Assembly: GCF_019923745.1 (NCBI RefSeq)
Contig: NZ_JAANOG010000010.1
Location: 43,217 to 107,216, forward strand
Length of the DNA stretch: 64,000 nucleotides
Source: Aquirufa aurantiipilula
Lineage (GTDB): Bacteria; Bacteroidota; Bacteroidia; Cytophagales; Spirosomataceae
Direction: 5' to 3'
A program made the position numbers and the translations under genes. The stretch's first letter is position 1. Every line of letters begins with the position of its first letter. The notes beneath the pieces are model-generated. The model was not told where the DNA came from and searched no databases. It saw only the letters and a program-made list of their open reading frames with translations. Below are positions 56,228 to 63,903 of this stretch, one piece after another.

Positions 56228-56848
56228 TCTGTTCGAGTAAACTGGTCAAGGGCTTGGGAAGAAAGTGCTTTTCGATGGAAATTCGTAAGTGCTTTACTGG
56301 TTTTCATGCTTTTCCCATGGAAGGCAGATGATTATTTCCAGTGGATTCAGCTGCGTGAAGGTATGTTAATTCAAGACATCATCTTGGCCAATATTCCCGC
56401 CTTGAATGTCTCTTACCCTATTTTTAGCATCATTTATTGTAGTGTTATTTACCTCCTAATTCGACTAATTCCAAATCCTAACACCTTTCTTTGGTTTGCC
56501 TGGGCATTCAACCTTGAAACCTTAATTCGACTTACGTGTATTTACTTAATACCACTAAATCCACCCGTCAATTTAGTGGATTTGCATGACCCTTTGGCTG
56601 AAATATTTATTTACGGAGAGAATTTAGCCATTACCAAGGATCTTTTCTTTTCTGGACATACAGCCACCATGGTTTTCGTCTGTTTCTTTTTGCCAAACCC
56701 TAGAGAGAAAAAATGGGCTTATGCATTAACGGTATTACTCATGGCTCTCCTATTAGTACAGCATGTACACTATACCATGGACGTGCTAGCGGCTCCCATT
56801 GTAACCATTGGAGCAATCTTTTTAGCAAAAAGGTGGTTGAAAATCTAA
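56210..56848 (+). CDS. PAP2-superfamily membrane enzyme resembling sphingomyelin synthase
   Basis: The 212-residue protein has about six membrane segments. The catalytic residues of the PAP2/SMS family can be read: KDLFFSGHTATM with His150, and HVHYTMDVLAA with His187 and Asp191. These fit the SMS motifs D3 (GDxxFSGHT) and D4 (HYTxDV) better than the usual PAP2 pattern, and IRLTCIYLIPLNPP resembles motif D2. It may transfer a phospho-headgroup to a sphingolipid or act as a lipid phosphatase; substrate is inference. Its stop overlaps the converging capD-like gene by four bases. Confidence 0.75.
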   Translation: MKSYIQSVRVNWSRAWEESAFRWKFVSALLVFMLFPWKADDYFQWIQLREGMLIQDIILANIPALNVSYPIFSIIYCSVIYLLIRLIPNPNTFLWFAWAFNLETLIRLTCIYLIPLNPPVNLVDLHDPLAEIFIYGENLAITKDLFFSGHTATMVFVCFFLPNPREKKWAYALTVLLMALLLVQHVHYTMDVLAAPIVTIGAIFLAKRWLKI

Positions 56849-58773
56849 CCCTTGGAACGGATTGATGCTTTATCCAATTGTTCGAAAACCGAGTTATTGG
56901 ATTTGTATTCAGGAATAATATCTTTGATTTTAGAGACTAACTGATTACTCGTACCATGGTCCAAAATATGTTCTAATTCATTGGATTGAATTTCCATGTA
57001 GGAATAACTTGGGGTATTGACTTTGGCAATTAATATCTTGGGGTGATGCGTTGGCAAGGTATTTTCATTGTTATTTAACAACTCTTCATACAATTTCTCT
57101 CCAGGTCGCAAACCGGTATATTTAATTTCAATATCTCGGTCTACCCGAAGGCCACTCAGAGTTATCATCTTTTTAGCCAAATCGATGATTTTAACTGAAT
57201 CCCCCATATCAAAAACAAATACTTCCCCCCCATTTCCCATAGTAGCAGCCTCTAAAACGAGTTCACAAGCTTCAGGAATGGTCATGAAATAGCGGGTAAT
57301 ATCAGGATGGGTAACGGTCACTGGTCCACCCCGCTCAATTTGCTTTTTGAATAATGGAATAACTGATCCACTTGAGCCTAATACATTCCCGAAACGTGTG
57401 GCAATGAATTTGGTAGAGACACCCTCTAAATTATTCATGGATTGCGTATACATTTCGGCCAATCGCTTGGTAGCTCCCATAACATTCGTAGGATTCACGG
57501 CCTTATCGGTTGAAACCATCACAAAACGCTCGACATGATATTCTGCTGCTAATTCTGAGAGAATTTTAGTCCCTAACACATTAATTCTTACTGCCTCGTA
57601 AGGATTACTTTCCATCAAAGGCACATGCTTGTAAGCCGCTGCATGAAAAATAAAGTTAGGCTTATGCGCAGAGATTATCCTAGACATACGTTTCTGATCC
57701 GTCACATCGGCCACGTATACAGATAATTTAGTATTAATGGGAACACTCGATGAAATTTCAAATTCTAAGTCAAACAATCCTGATTCTGCTTGATCTACCA
57801 AAATAATGGATGCTGGCAAATAAGCTACTAATTGACGAACGATTTCACTTCCGATGGATCCAGCAGCGCCTGTTACTAAAATAGTTTTACTGAATAGCTG
57901 TTCGGCCACTTGCTTATTATTCATCTGAATAACATCTCGACCCAACAAGTCTTCAATTTTTACATTATGAATTTGATTGACGGCAAATTCTCCCCCCACC
58001 CACTTTTCTACTGGAGGCAAGATTTTAACAACCACTCCTCGATCCAAAAAAACATCCGTTATCCTTTTTTTAACTTTCAAAGATATTTTATTAATAGCCA
58101 TGATGACTTCCAAACCTTCTGTTTTATCCACAAACTTGTCCATGGCTTCCGCCAAACTATACACGCGAATTCCTTCAATAGTCTTCCCTATTTTTGATTC
58201 ATTATCATCAATAAAACCTAAAATGGAATAATTAATTCCACGGTCATTTTGTATGACGTTTTTAGTTAGCATTCCTGTATATCCTGCTCCATAAATCAAT
58301 ATCCCTACAGAAGGCCTGAATTCACGAATAAATGACTCATAAAATGATTTAACCCAAAACCTCAATGAGACCATTAAGAATAAGCAGATAAAGAAATCAA
58401 TAAGTAAGATGGATAGAGGCACGTAAAACATGGTATCCAAATTGAAATAATACCTTACTACCAGGGATAGCATGGTGGCTAAGAAAGTTCCGGTAAATAC
58501 GGCCTTCAAAATGATAACGGCATCCTCTATACTAGTATGTCGGATTATCCCCGTATAGGATTGGAAATACAAAAATGAAAGAGCTCTAAAGACAAAAAGA
58601 AATAAGAAATGGTACTTAAAAACATTGAAATCTATGTCTGTCAAACGAAAATTCATGCGAAGCAGAGTTGCCGCAGAGAAAGAAAAAACAACAATTCCCA
58701 AATCAAAAGCAAACACTAACCACCTGGAAAGGAAGGTATTGGAGTATTTACTGAGGAGTAAAGATTGTGACAT
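56845..58773 (-). CDS. Membrane nucleotide-sugar 4,6-dehydratase (CapD/WbpM family)
   Basis: The 642-residue protein has four N-terminal membrane segments (about 15-130), a CoA-binding-like Rossmann domain (GAGYTGMLTKNVI, about 160), and a SDR-fold dehydratase domain from about 295 (LVTGAAGSIGSEIVRQL, with VSTDKAVNPTNVMGATKR as active-site region). WbpM-type members dehydrate UDP-GlcNAc to a 4-keto-6-deoxy sugar for O-antigen or capsule. The exact sugar is not determined. A WbqC-family gene lies 104 bases upstream on the same strand. Confidence 0.92.
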   Translation of the reverse strand: MSQSLLLSKYSNTFLSRWLVFAFDLGIVVFSFSAATLLRMNFRLTDIDFNVFKYHFLFLFVFRALSFLYFQSYTGIIRHTSIEDAVIILKAVFTGTFLATMLSLVVRYYFNLDTMFYVPLSILLIDFFICLFLMVSLRFWVKSFYESFIREFRPSVGILIYGAGYTGMLTKNVIQNDRGINYSILGFIDDNESKIGKTIEGIRVYSLAEAMDKFVDKTEGLEVIMAINKISLKVKKRITDVFLDRGVVVKILPPVEKWVGGEFAVNQIHNVKIEDLLGRDVIQMNNKQVAEQLFSKTILVTGAAGSIGSEIVRQLVAYLPASIILVDQAESGLFDLEFEISSSVPINTKLSVYVADVTDQKRMSRIISAHKPNFIFHAAAYKHVPLMESNPYEAVRINVLGTKILSELAAEYHVERFVMVSTDKAVNPTNVMGATKRLAEMYTQSMNNLEGVSTKFIATRFGNVLGSSGSVIPLFKKQIERGGPVTVTHPDITRYFMTIPEACELVLEAATMGNGGEVFVFDMGDSVKIIDLAKKMITLSGLRVDRDIEIKYTGLRPGEKLYEELLNNNENTLPTHHPKILIAKVNTPSYSYMEIQSNELEHILDHGTSNQLVSKIKDIIPEYKSNNSVFEQLDKASIRSKG

Positions 58774-58817
58774 AGAACTCGATTACTTTCAGAACTTTCT
58801 GTTAAAGAGAATTCCAA

Positions 58818-58834
58818 CAAAGTTAACAAATCTA
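58818..58834 (-). promoter_or_regulatory. Two candidate -7 boxes of the capD-like gene
   Basis: Minus strand TAGATTTG (58827-58834) and TAACTTTG (58818-58825) both match TAnnTTTG, 45-60 bases before the ATG. They may be alternative start points. Confidence 0.45.
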
Positions 58835-58877
58835 CAATCAAATAGTATGTAAATTTATTAAACGGAATACTGATTGA

Positions 58878-59579
58878 TCAAATCAAAGAATAAGTTGAAA
58901 GCATAGATACGATATCTTCTTTTGAATTCCACATCAGGACATCAATCATAGAAAGTCCTGGGATAAAATCCTGCTTACTTCCTTGAGAATAAGGAACTAA
59001 GGATTGATTTAAGAAATTTAATTGAAATCCTTGTTCGGCGAAATATTCCTTTTGGTATAGTTCTTGACCGTTCTTGGCATTGATATACTCCTTGCTTCCC
59101 AATTTTTCGGTAATAGCCATGAGTCTTTCAGCACGATCTAGGTCTTTTGAAACCCCCAATTCTGAACTAAAGTGAAATCTTTTTTCTAAGTTCAAATACT
59201 GCCAAGTTTCCATGACGCTATTAGCTGCCAAATCAGCAATACTTGTGGGCTTTTTTTGTAAAACAGACTCAATTAATTCCATCACTGCCAAAAAGTGAGG
59301 GGCTTTTTTATAGGCCGACTGGACTTGTTGCAGCCATTTATTAGGAAATTCAGGTCCCCAAGCTATGCTAGATTCTCGAATACTTTTATTCTGACTTTGT
59401 TTTTCTAAGGGGATAGTGAATAAAAATGCATGTTGTTGCATTAATATTTGATTTCTATTTATCCAGCCTTTTTTAATGAACATGACATCGTCATAAAAGA
59501 CAAAATCATCCACCGATTGAACTAATTGAAAATAGCCCAAATAAGGGAAAAAATAAGGCTGCATGATAGCTACTGACAT
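58878..59579 (-). CDS. WbqC-family protein
   Basis: This 233-residue protein begins MSVAIMQPYFFPYLGYFQLV and continues with DDFVFYDDVMFIKKGWINRN, the signature of the WbqC-like family found in O-antigen and polysaccharide clusters. Enzyme activity of the family is not well established. I start at Met 59579; the longer frame begins with TTG inside thiL. It is one base after the thiL stop, and a capD-like gene follows, which fits a surface-polysaccharide role. Confidence 0.88.
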   Translation of the reverse strand: MSVAIMQPYFFPYLGYFQLVQSVDDFVFYDDVMFIKKGWINRNQILMQQHAFLFTIPLEKQSQNKSIRESSIAWGPEFPNKWLQQVQSAYKKAPHFLAVMELIESVLQKKPTSIADLAANSVMETWQYLNLEKRFHFSSELGVSKDLDRAERLMAITEKLGSKEYINAKNGQELYQKEYFAEQGFQLNFLNQSLVPYSQGSKQDFIPGLSMIDVLMWNSKEDIVSMLSTYSLI

Positions 59580-59580
59580 A

Positions 59581-60606
59581 TTATTGTGGGCCAAATCCTG
59601 GGGCTGTCAAAGCTACAACTTGCTCAGATTTCATCACAAGCACGCGTTCGGTAGGAATATCCGTCATGTAACCAATGGCTGTAACATCGGTTATCTTACT
59701 TACTTTATCAAAATCTGCTTGCGCTATGGTAAATACTAATTCGTAATCTTCGCCCCCATTCAATGCCGCTGTCAATGGACTAATACTGAATTCAGTAGCT
59801 ACTAAATAAGTCTCATCGTCGATCGGTATGTTTTTCTCAAAAATCCTGGCACCCGTACCTGAAGCATTACATAAATGCAAAATTTCAGAGGCTAAACCAT
59901 CCGAACAATCGATCATTGAAGTTGGAACTACACCTAATTCTTTTAAATCATGAATGATATCAAAACGGGCCATCGGCTTAAGTTGGCGCATCACTACATA
60001 ATTCTTTTCATTCAGTTCAGGTTGCATATCGGGATTAGCCAAGTATACCTGTTTCTCTCTTTCCAGGGACTGTAATCCCATCAAAGCTCCTCCTAAATCC
60101 CCAGTCACGCAGATAACGTCATTGGGTTTTGCACCACTTCTCTTTACGAGTTGATCTTCTGCGACTAAGCCTAAGGCACTCACGGAAATAATTAATCCTT
60201 GGGGAGAAGATGTCGTATCGCCTCCCACTAAATCAACTTTATATTCTTCACAGGCAAGCTTTATTCCTTCATATAACTCTTCTACTGCTTCCACTGAAAA
60301 ACGATTACTTAGACCTAGACCTACAGAAAGCTGAGCTGGTATAGCATTCATAGCTGCTATATCAGAAAGAGCTAAACTAGTAACCTTAAAGCCCAAATGT
60401 TTTAAAGGAGTATAAGACAAATCAAAATGTACTCCTTCTATAATAAGTTCCGTTGTAGAAACAACTTTAAATCCATTGGCTTCTAAACCTGCTGCATCAT
60501 CACCAATGCCTATAGATGTCCAAGGTTGATGTGATGTGAAACCTTCTGCTAATCGTTGAATGAGACCAAATTCTCCTAAAGACCCGATTTCTGTTCTTTT
60601 CTCCAT
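59581..60606 (-). CDS. thiL: Thiamine-monophosphate kinase
   Basis: ThiL phosphorylates thiamine monophosphate to thiamine diphosphate. The 341-residue protein has GIGDDAAGL near the N-terminus, LALSDIAAMNAIP, GGDTTSSP, and the C-terminal SMIDCSDGLASEI and NGGEDYELVFT stretches, all typical of the AIR-synthase-like fold. No thi-box riboswitch is visible upstream; a terminator of the preceding lipoprotein gene lies 12 bases away, so its own promoter must be close or inside that gene. Confidence 0.96.
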   Translation of the reverse strand: MEKRTEIGSLGEFGLIQRLAEGFTSHQPWTSIGIGDDAAGLEANGFKVVSTTELIIEGVHFDLSYTPLKHLGFKVTSLALSDIAAMNAIPAQLSVGLGLSNRFSVEAVEELYEGIKLACEEYKVDLVGGDTTSSPQGLIISVSALGLVAEDQLVKRSGAKPNDVICVTGDLGGALMGLQSLEREKQVYLANPDMQPELNEKNYVVMRQLKPMARFDIIHDLKELGVVPTSMIDCSDGLASEILHLCNASGTGARIFEKNIPIDDETYLVATEFSISPLTAALNGGEDYELVFTIAQADFDKVSKITDVTAIGYMTDIPTERVLVMKSEQVVALTAPGFGPQ

Positions 60607-60613
60607 AAACTAG

Positions 60614-60635
60614 AAAAGCCGCCCAATGAGGCGGC
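60614..60635 (-). terminator. Terminator after the small lipoprotein gene
   Basis: On the minus strand GCCGCC-TCATTG-GGCGGC is a perfect six-base GC stem followed by TTTTCT. It lies between the lipoprotein stop (60654) and thiL start (60606), and separates the two genes. Confidence 0.75.
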
Positions 60636-60653
60636 CTCATGATTAATTTGTGA

Positions 60654-61139
60654 TTAAGGATTGACTAAACTCAACCTAATCTTTTTATTACTTGCTTTTG
60701 CGTATGCCGTAGTAGATTCCATCACCAAGCTACTGGCTGTTGGTACTCCAGAAATAGTGAATGCCAAAGTTCCTCCAGTACCTGTTGGCTCTGATCCATC
60801 GCTTGTTTTCAAGCTTGACAAAGTCAAAGTTTTATTATCTGAGGACAAACTATAAGTTCCCGTAAATTTATTTCCATCGTATTCCGTTAAAGAAACGGAG
60901 GAAGAGCTACTTAAATCTAATTTAAACTGAGCATAACCTGCAATTAAATTAGAAGTAGCTGTTTTATCGTATTGGACATTTCCATCCCATTGAATGTTGG
61001 ATGCTGACCATACCTTCTTGATGAGATCAGAAACTAGTGGTGTAGGGGTTGGGGGAGTTGGGCTAGGATCATCCTTACTACAAGCAGCTAAAAAACTTAA
61101 ACATAAGACGGAAATAAATACGCGAAATGTATTTTTCAT
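60654..61139 (-). CDS. Small lipoprotein, lipocalin-like, function unknown
   Basis: The 161-residue protein has a lipoprotein signal (LSFLAAC, Cys20), a Pro/Thr-rich linker (SPTPPTPTP) and a beta-rich body of alternating Ser/Thr strands (GTYSLSSDNKTLTLSSL), like the small lipocalin-type surface lipoproteins of Bacteroidota. No catalytic motif is seen. I start at Met 61139, giving a compact signal; an upstream Met at 61163 would add eight residues. A clear terminator follows. Confidence 0.7.
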   Translation of the reverse strand: MKNTFRVFISVLCLSFLAACSKDDPSPTPPTPTPLVSDLIKKVWSASNIQWDGNVQYDKTATSNLIAGYAQFKLDLSSSSSVSLTEYDGNKFTGTYSLSSDNKTLTLSSLKTSDGSEPTGTGGTLAFTISGVPTASSLVMESTTAYAKASNKKIRLSLVNP

Positions 61140-61219
61140 AAATCCTGTAACATTAAATAACAAGTAAAATTAAAAATCTTTGCTTACAAAACGGCTTTTC
61201 ATGCTTTTTATTTAGTTTC

Positions 61220-61477
61220 GTGCTAATTATAATCACATTGGACTCTACTCTTCCACACTATTCACGGGCACAGTTAGCCTTAAGAAATGGACAAGATCGC
61301 CCTGAAATTTGGGTCGCTTTCCAAGGGAAAATTTATGATATGAGCCATTCCCGACTCTGGAAAAATGGCAAACATTATGAACATTGGGCAGGACAAGATC
61401 TGAGTAATGAATTAAAAGATGCGCCCCATACCGCACAAGTTTTTGACAAATATCAAGCCATTGGCATATTAACCTAA
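61220..61477 (+). CDS. Cytochrome b5-like heme/steroid-binding mini protein
   Basis: The protein of 79-85 residues matches the bacterial cytochrome-b5-like family: WVAFQGKIYDMSHSRLWKNG, then GKHYEHWAGQDLSNEL and DAPHTAQVFDKY. The conserved histidines in these blocks would bind heme or shape the ligand pocket. There is no signal peptide, so it is probably cytoplasmic. No ATG starts the frame; GTG 61220 or TTG 61238 are options, and TTG 61238 (DSTLPHYSRAQL) gives the more usual length. A sugar kinase gene follows after four bases. Confidence 0.8.
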   Translation: MLIIITLDSTLPHYSRAQLALRNGQDRPEIWVAFQGKIYDMSHSRLWKNGKHYEHWAGQDLSNELKDAPHTAQVFDKYQAIGILT

Positions 61478-61481
61478 TTTC

Positions 61482-62342
61482 ATGATTCTACTAATAGAAA
61501 GTGGCTCAAGTAAAACAGAATGGAGGTATATTGCTACTCCAAATGAAACATATCAACGTTTTCATTCTTTGGGAATCAACCCCTATTATCAAACACCTGA
61601 AGAGATTGAAGTTTCTCAAAAGGATGTACTTACTCAACTAAGCAAATTAGCGGTTGAGGAAATATATTATTATGGAACTGGCATTACGGATGATTCCAAA
61701 AGAGCAATTATTAGCAACTGGCTTTCACCCAATTTCCCTGATGCAAAGATCATTCAAGTAGACAATGATTTAATTGCGGCGGCGAGATCGCTCTGTGGTG
61801 ATGATTCTGGTATTGCTTGCATATTGGGTACAGGTTCCAATTCAGGATTTTTTAATGGAAAAGCCATCACGGAACAAATACCGCCATTAGGCTTTTGGCT
61901 TGGGGATGAAGGCAGTGGTGGTTTTTTAGGCAAACAATTGATATTAGCTTATTTACATCATGAGCTACCGAATGATCTTCGCGATTTATTTATTAAACGT
62001 TTTGGTGAATTAAATCGACTAGAAATTTTATCTAGAGCTTACCAAGGAGAATATCCGAACAGGTGGTTTGCTGGTTTTTCCAAGTTTCTGTTTGATCACC
62101 GCAAACATCCGTATTGTTATCAAATGATAGAACATGCTTTTCAAGAATTTATCCGACTGTATGTTAGTAAATATTCCGAAGTAGAAACTCAAAAAATCCA
62201 TTTCACGGGTTCTGTTGCCTTTTATTATTCGGACATTTTGAAACAAGTGTTGCGGAAAAATCGTTATCACGTTGGAAATATCAGTGAAAGCCCGATGGCA
62301 GGTCTAACCTTATATCATAAATCAAAAAGATGGCCTGAATAG
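61482..62342 (+). CDS. BadF/BcrA-type N-acetylglucosamine kinase-like protein
   Basis: The 286-residue protein belongs to the BadF/BadG ATPase fold, with LIESGSSKTEWRYI (phosphate 1), GTGSNSGFFNGK (phosphate 2) and GDEGSGGFLGKQLI, the set found in N-acetylglucosamine kinases of this class. It would phosphorylate an amino sugar, perhaps in wall or glycan recycling. The substrate is inferred from family. It follows the cytochrome-b5-like gene by four bases. Confidence 0.88.
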   Translation: MILLIESGSSKTEWRYIATPNETYQRFHSLGINPYYQTPEEIEVSQKDVLTQLSKLAVEEIYYYGTGITDDSKRAIISNWLSPNFPDAKIIQVDNDLIAAARSLCGDDSGIACILGTGSNSGFFNGKAITEQIPPLGFWLGDEGSGGFLGKQLILAYLHHELPNDLRDLFIKRFGELNRLEILSRAYQGEYPNRWFAGFSKFLFDHRKHPYCYQMIEHAFQEFIRLYVSKYSEVETQKIHFTGSVAFYYSDILKQVLRKNRYHVGNISESPMAGLTLYHKSKRWPE

Positions 62343-62388
62343 GTTAGGATGTTTTCAAGAAAATCATGTAAATAGCAGTATAATTATA

Positions 62389-62396
62389 TAACTTTG
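62389..62396 (+). promoter_or_regulatory. Putative -7 box upstream of the 62.4-63.9 kb gene
   Basis: TAACTTTG matches TAnnTTTG 40 bases before the ATG at 62436; this supports that start over the earlier one, which lies on the box itself. Confidence 0.5.
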
Positions 62397-62435
62397 CTAA
62401 GTAGTAGCCTTCGTAATCAATTAACTCATTCGTCT

Positions 62436-63857
62436 ATGACTGCCAAATTAAAATCCATAGGGACGAAACAAAAAGCCCTTCAGATCAATTTAGATCGCAG
62501 TATATATGGTTCATTTGCAGAAATAGGTGCAGGCCAAGATGTCGCTGCTAATTTTTTCAAAGCAGGTGGAGCATCAGGTACCATAGCCAAAACTATTTCA
62601 GCGTATGATATGGCTTTTTCTGACGCTATTTATGGGGAAGAAGAATCCGGCAAATATGTTTGTGAGCCGCGCTTGATGAAAATGCTCAATCGTGAGTTCA
62701 AATTATTGAAAGTGCGTTTGACGGAGTCAGCTGATGAAAAACGTTTCTTTTCCTTTGCAGATACTGTTTCTGCTTTAAATTACCAGAAAGATAATGATGC
62801 ACACGGCTGGGTAGGATTACGCTTTCAGTTAAGTCCTAATGGTCCTGTGAATGATGTGGTTATACATATCAATATGTTGGACAATGACAATATACTCCAA
62901 CAACAAGCATTAGGAATCATCGGGGTGAATTTGATTTATGGTTGCTACCATTATCATGCAGACCCAGAAAAAATTCTAGTTTCATTATTGGACGACCTAT
63001 CTCCTGATCGAATTGAGATTGATATGATTCGCTTTGAAGGTCCTGATTTTAAGGAGGTAGATAATCGATTGATGTCTTTGTACTTAGTGAAGCATGGCTT
63101 CACTCAAGCTGCTTTATTTGGGCCAGACGGGAATGTCATGCAACCTTATGATGCTCTTTCAAAAAAGCACATTGTTGCCATCCGTGGACGATTCAGACCT
63201 GTAACCAATATCTTTTCTGACATGGTCAAAAAAGGAATTAAACAGTTTGAAAATGAGGCTGATATAGATGACGATAAAATTTGTGTGGTTTCGGAATTAA
63301 CCCTTCGGAATTTAGAGAATGAAGGAAATCATATCAATGAAAAAGATTTTTTAGATCGAGTAGATATTTTATGTTCCTTGGGTCAAACGGTCTTGATTTC
63401 AAATTTCCACGAATACTTCAAACTAGTGGCTTACCTCAGCAAATTTAGTCGCCTAAAAATGGCCTTAATTATGGGTATGCCTAACTTAGAATATATCCTT
63501 GAAGAAAAGCATTATACCCAATATCCGGGGGGCATATTAACGGCATTTGCTAGCCTATTTGGTTTAAAAATTAAGCTTTATTTATATCCTACCTTGGATG
63601 AAAATGGACAACTAATCAATTTGAAAAGCTTCCAACCTGAGGCTCACCTAACGGGTTTATTCCAATATTTATTGGATAATGAAAAATTGGCAGACATACA
63701 TTCCTATGATGAAAATTTGATGAAAATCCGTACCGATCGTGTGTTGGATTTAATTCAACAAGGTTCGGGCGAATGGGAAAATCTAGTTCCAAGTTCAGTG
63801 GTTAAACTAATTAAGGAAAAAGCATTATTTGGTTTTCCAGAAAAAACATTGGTTTAA
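62436..63857 (+). CDS. Conserved Bacteroidota protein of unknown function
   Basis: The 473-residue soluble protein begins MTAKLKSIGTKQKALQINLD and contains YGSFAEIGAGQDVAANFFKAGGASGTIAKTISAYD, a strongly conserved-looking Gly/Ala-rich block. I know proteins with this opening from many Bacteroidota; databases name them inconsistently (TonB-dependent receptor, nicotinate-nucleotide adenylyltransferase). Neither name fits: there is no signal peptide or barrel, and no HxGH motif. I start at ATG 62436 with a promoter box 40 bases upstream; an earlier frame start at 62394 overlaps that box. An IS3 element begins 11 bases after the stop. No function is assigned. Confidence 0.75.
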   Translation: MTAKLKSIGTKQKALQINLDRSIYGSFAEIGAGQDVAANFFKAGGASGTIAKTISAYDMAFSDAIYGEEESGKYVCEPRLMKMLNREFKLLKVRLTESADEKRFFSFADTVSALNYQKDNDAHGWVGLRFQLSPNGPVNDVVIHINMLDNDNILQQQALGIIGVNLIYGCYHYHADPEKILVSLLDDLSPDRIEIDMIRFEGPDFKEVDNRLMSLYLVKHGFTQAALFGPDGNVMQPYDALSKKHIVAIRGRFRPVTNIFSDMVKKGIKQFENEADIDDDKICVVSELTLRNLENEGNHINEKDFLDRVDILCSLGQTVLISNFHEYFKLVAYLSKFSRLKMALIMGMPNLEYILEEKHYTQYPGGILTAFASLFGLKIKLYLYPTLDENGQLINLKSFQPEAHLTGLFQYLLDNEKLADIHSYDENLMKIRTDRVLDLIQQGSGEWENLVPSSVVKLIKEKALFGFPEKTLV

Positions 63858-63903
63858 ATTCCAATAAATGAGGTGTCCCGTCCTAAAATAGGTTGACAGT
63901 TTT

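Noticed and set aside
60607..60653. TPP riboswitch ahead of thiL
   Set aside because: Only 47 bases separate the genes and they are filled by a simple GC hairpin terminator; no thi-box motif is present.
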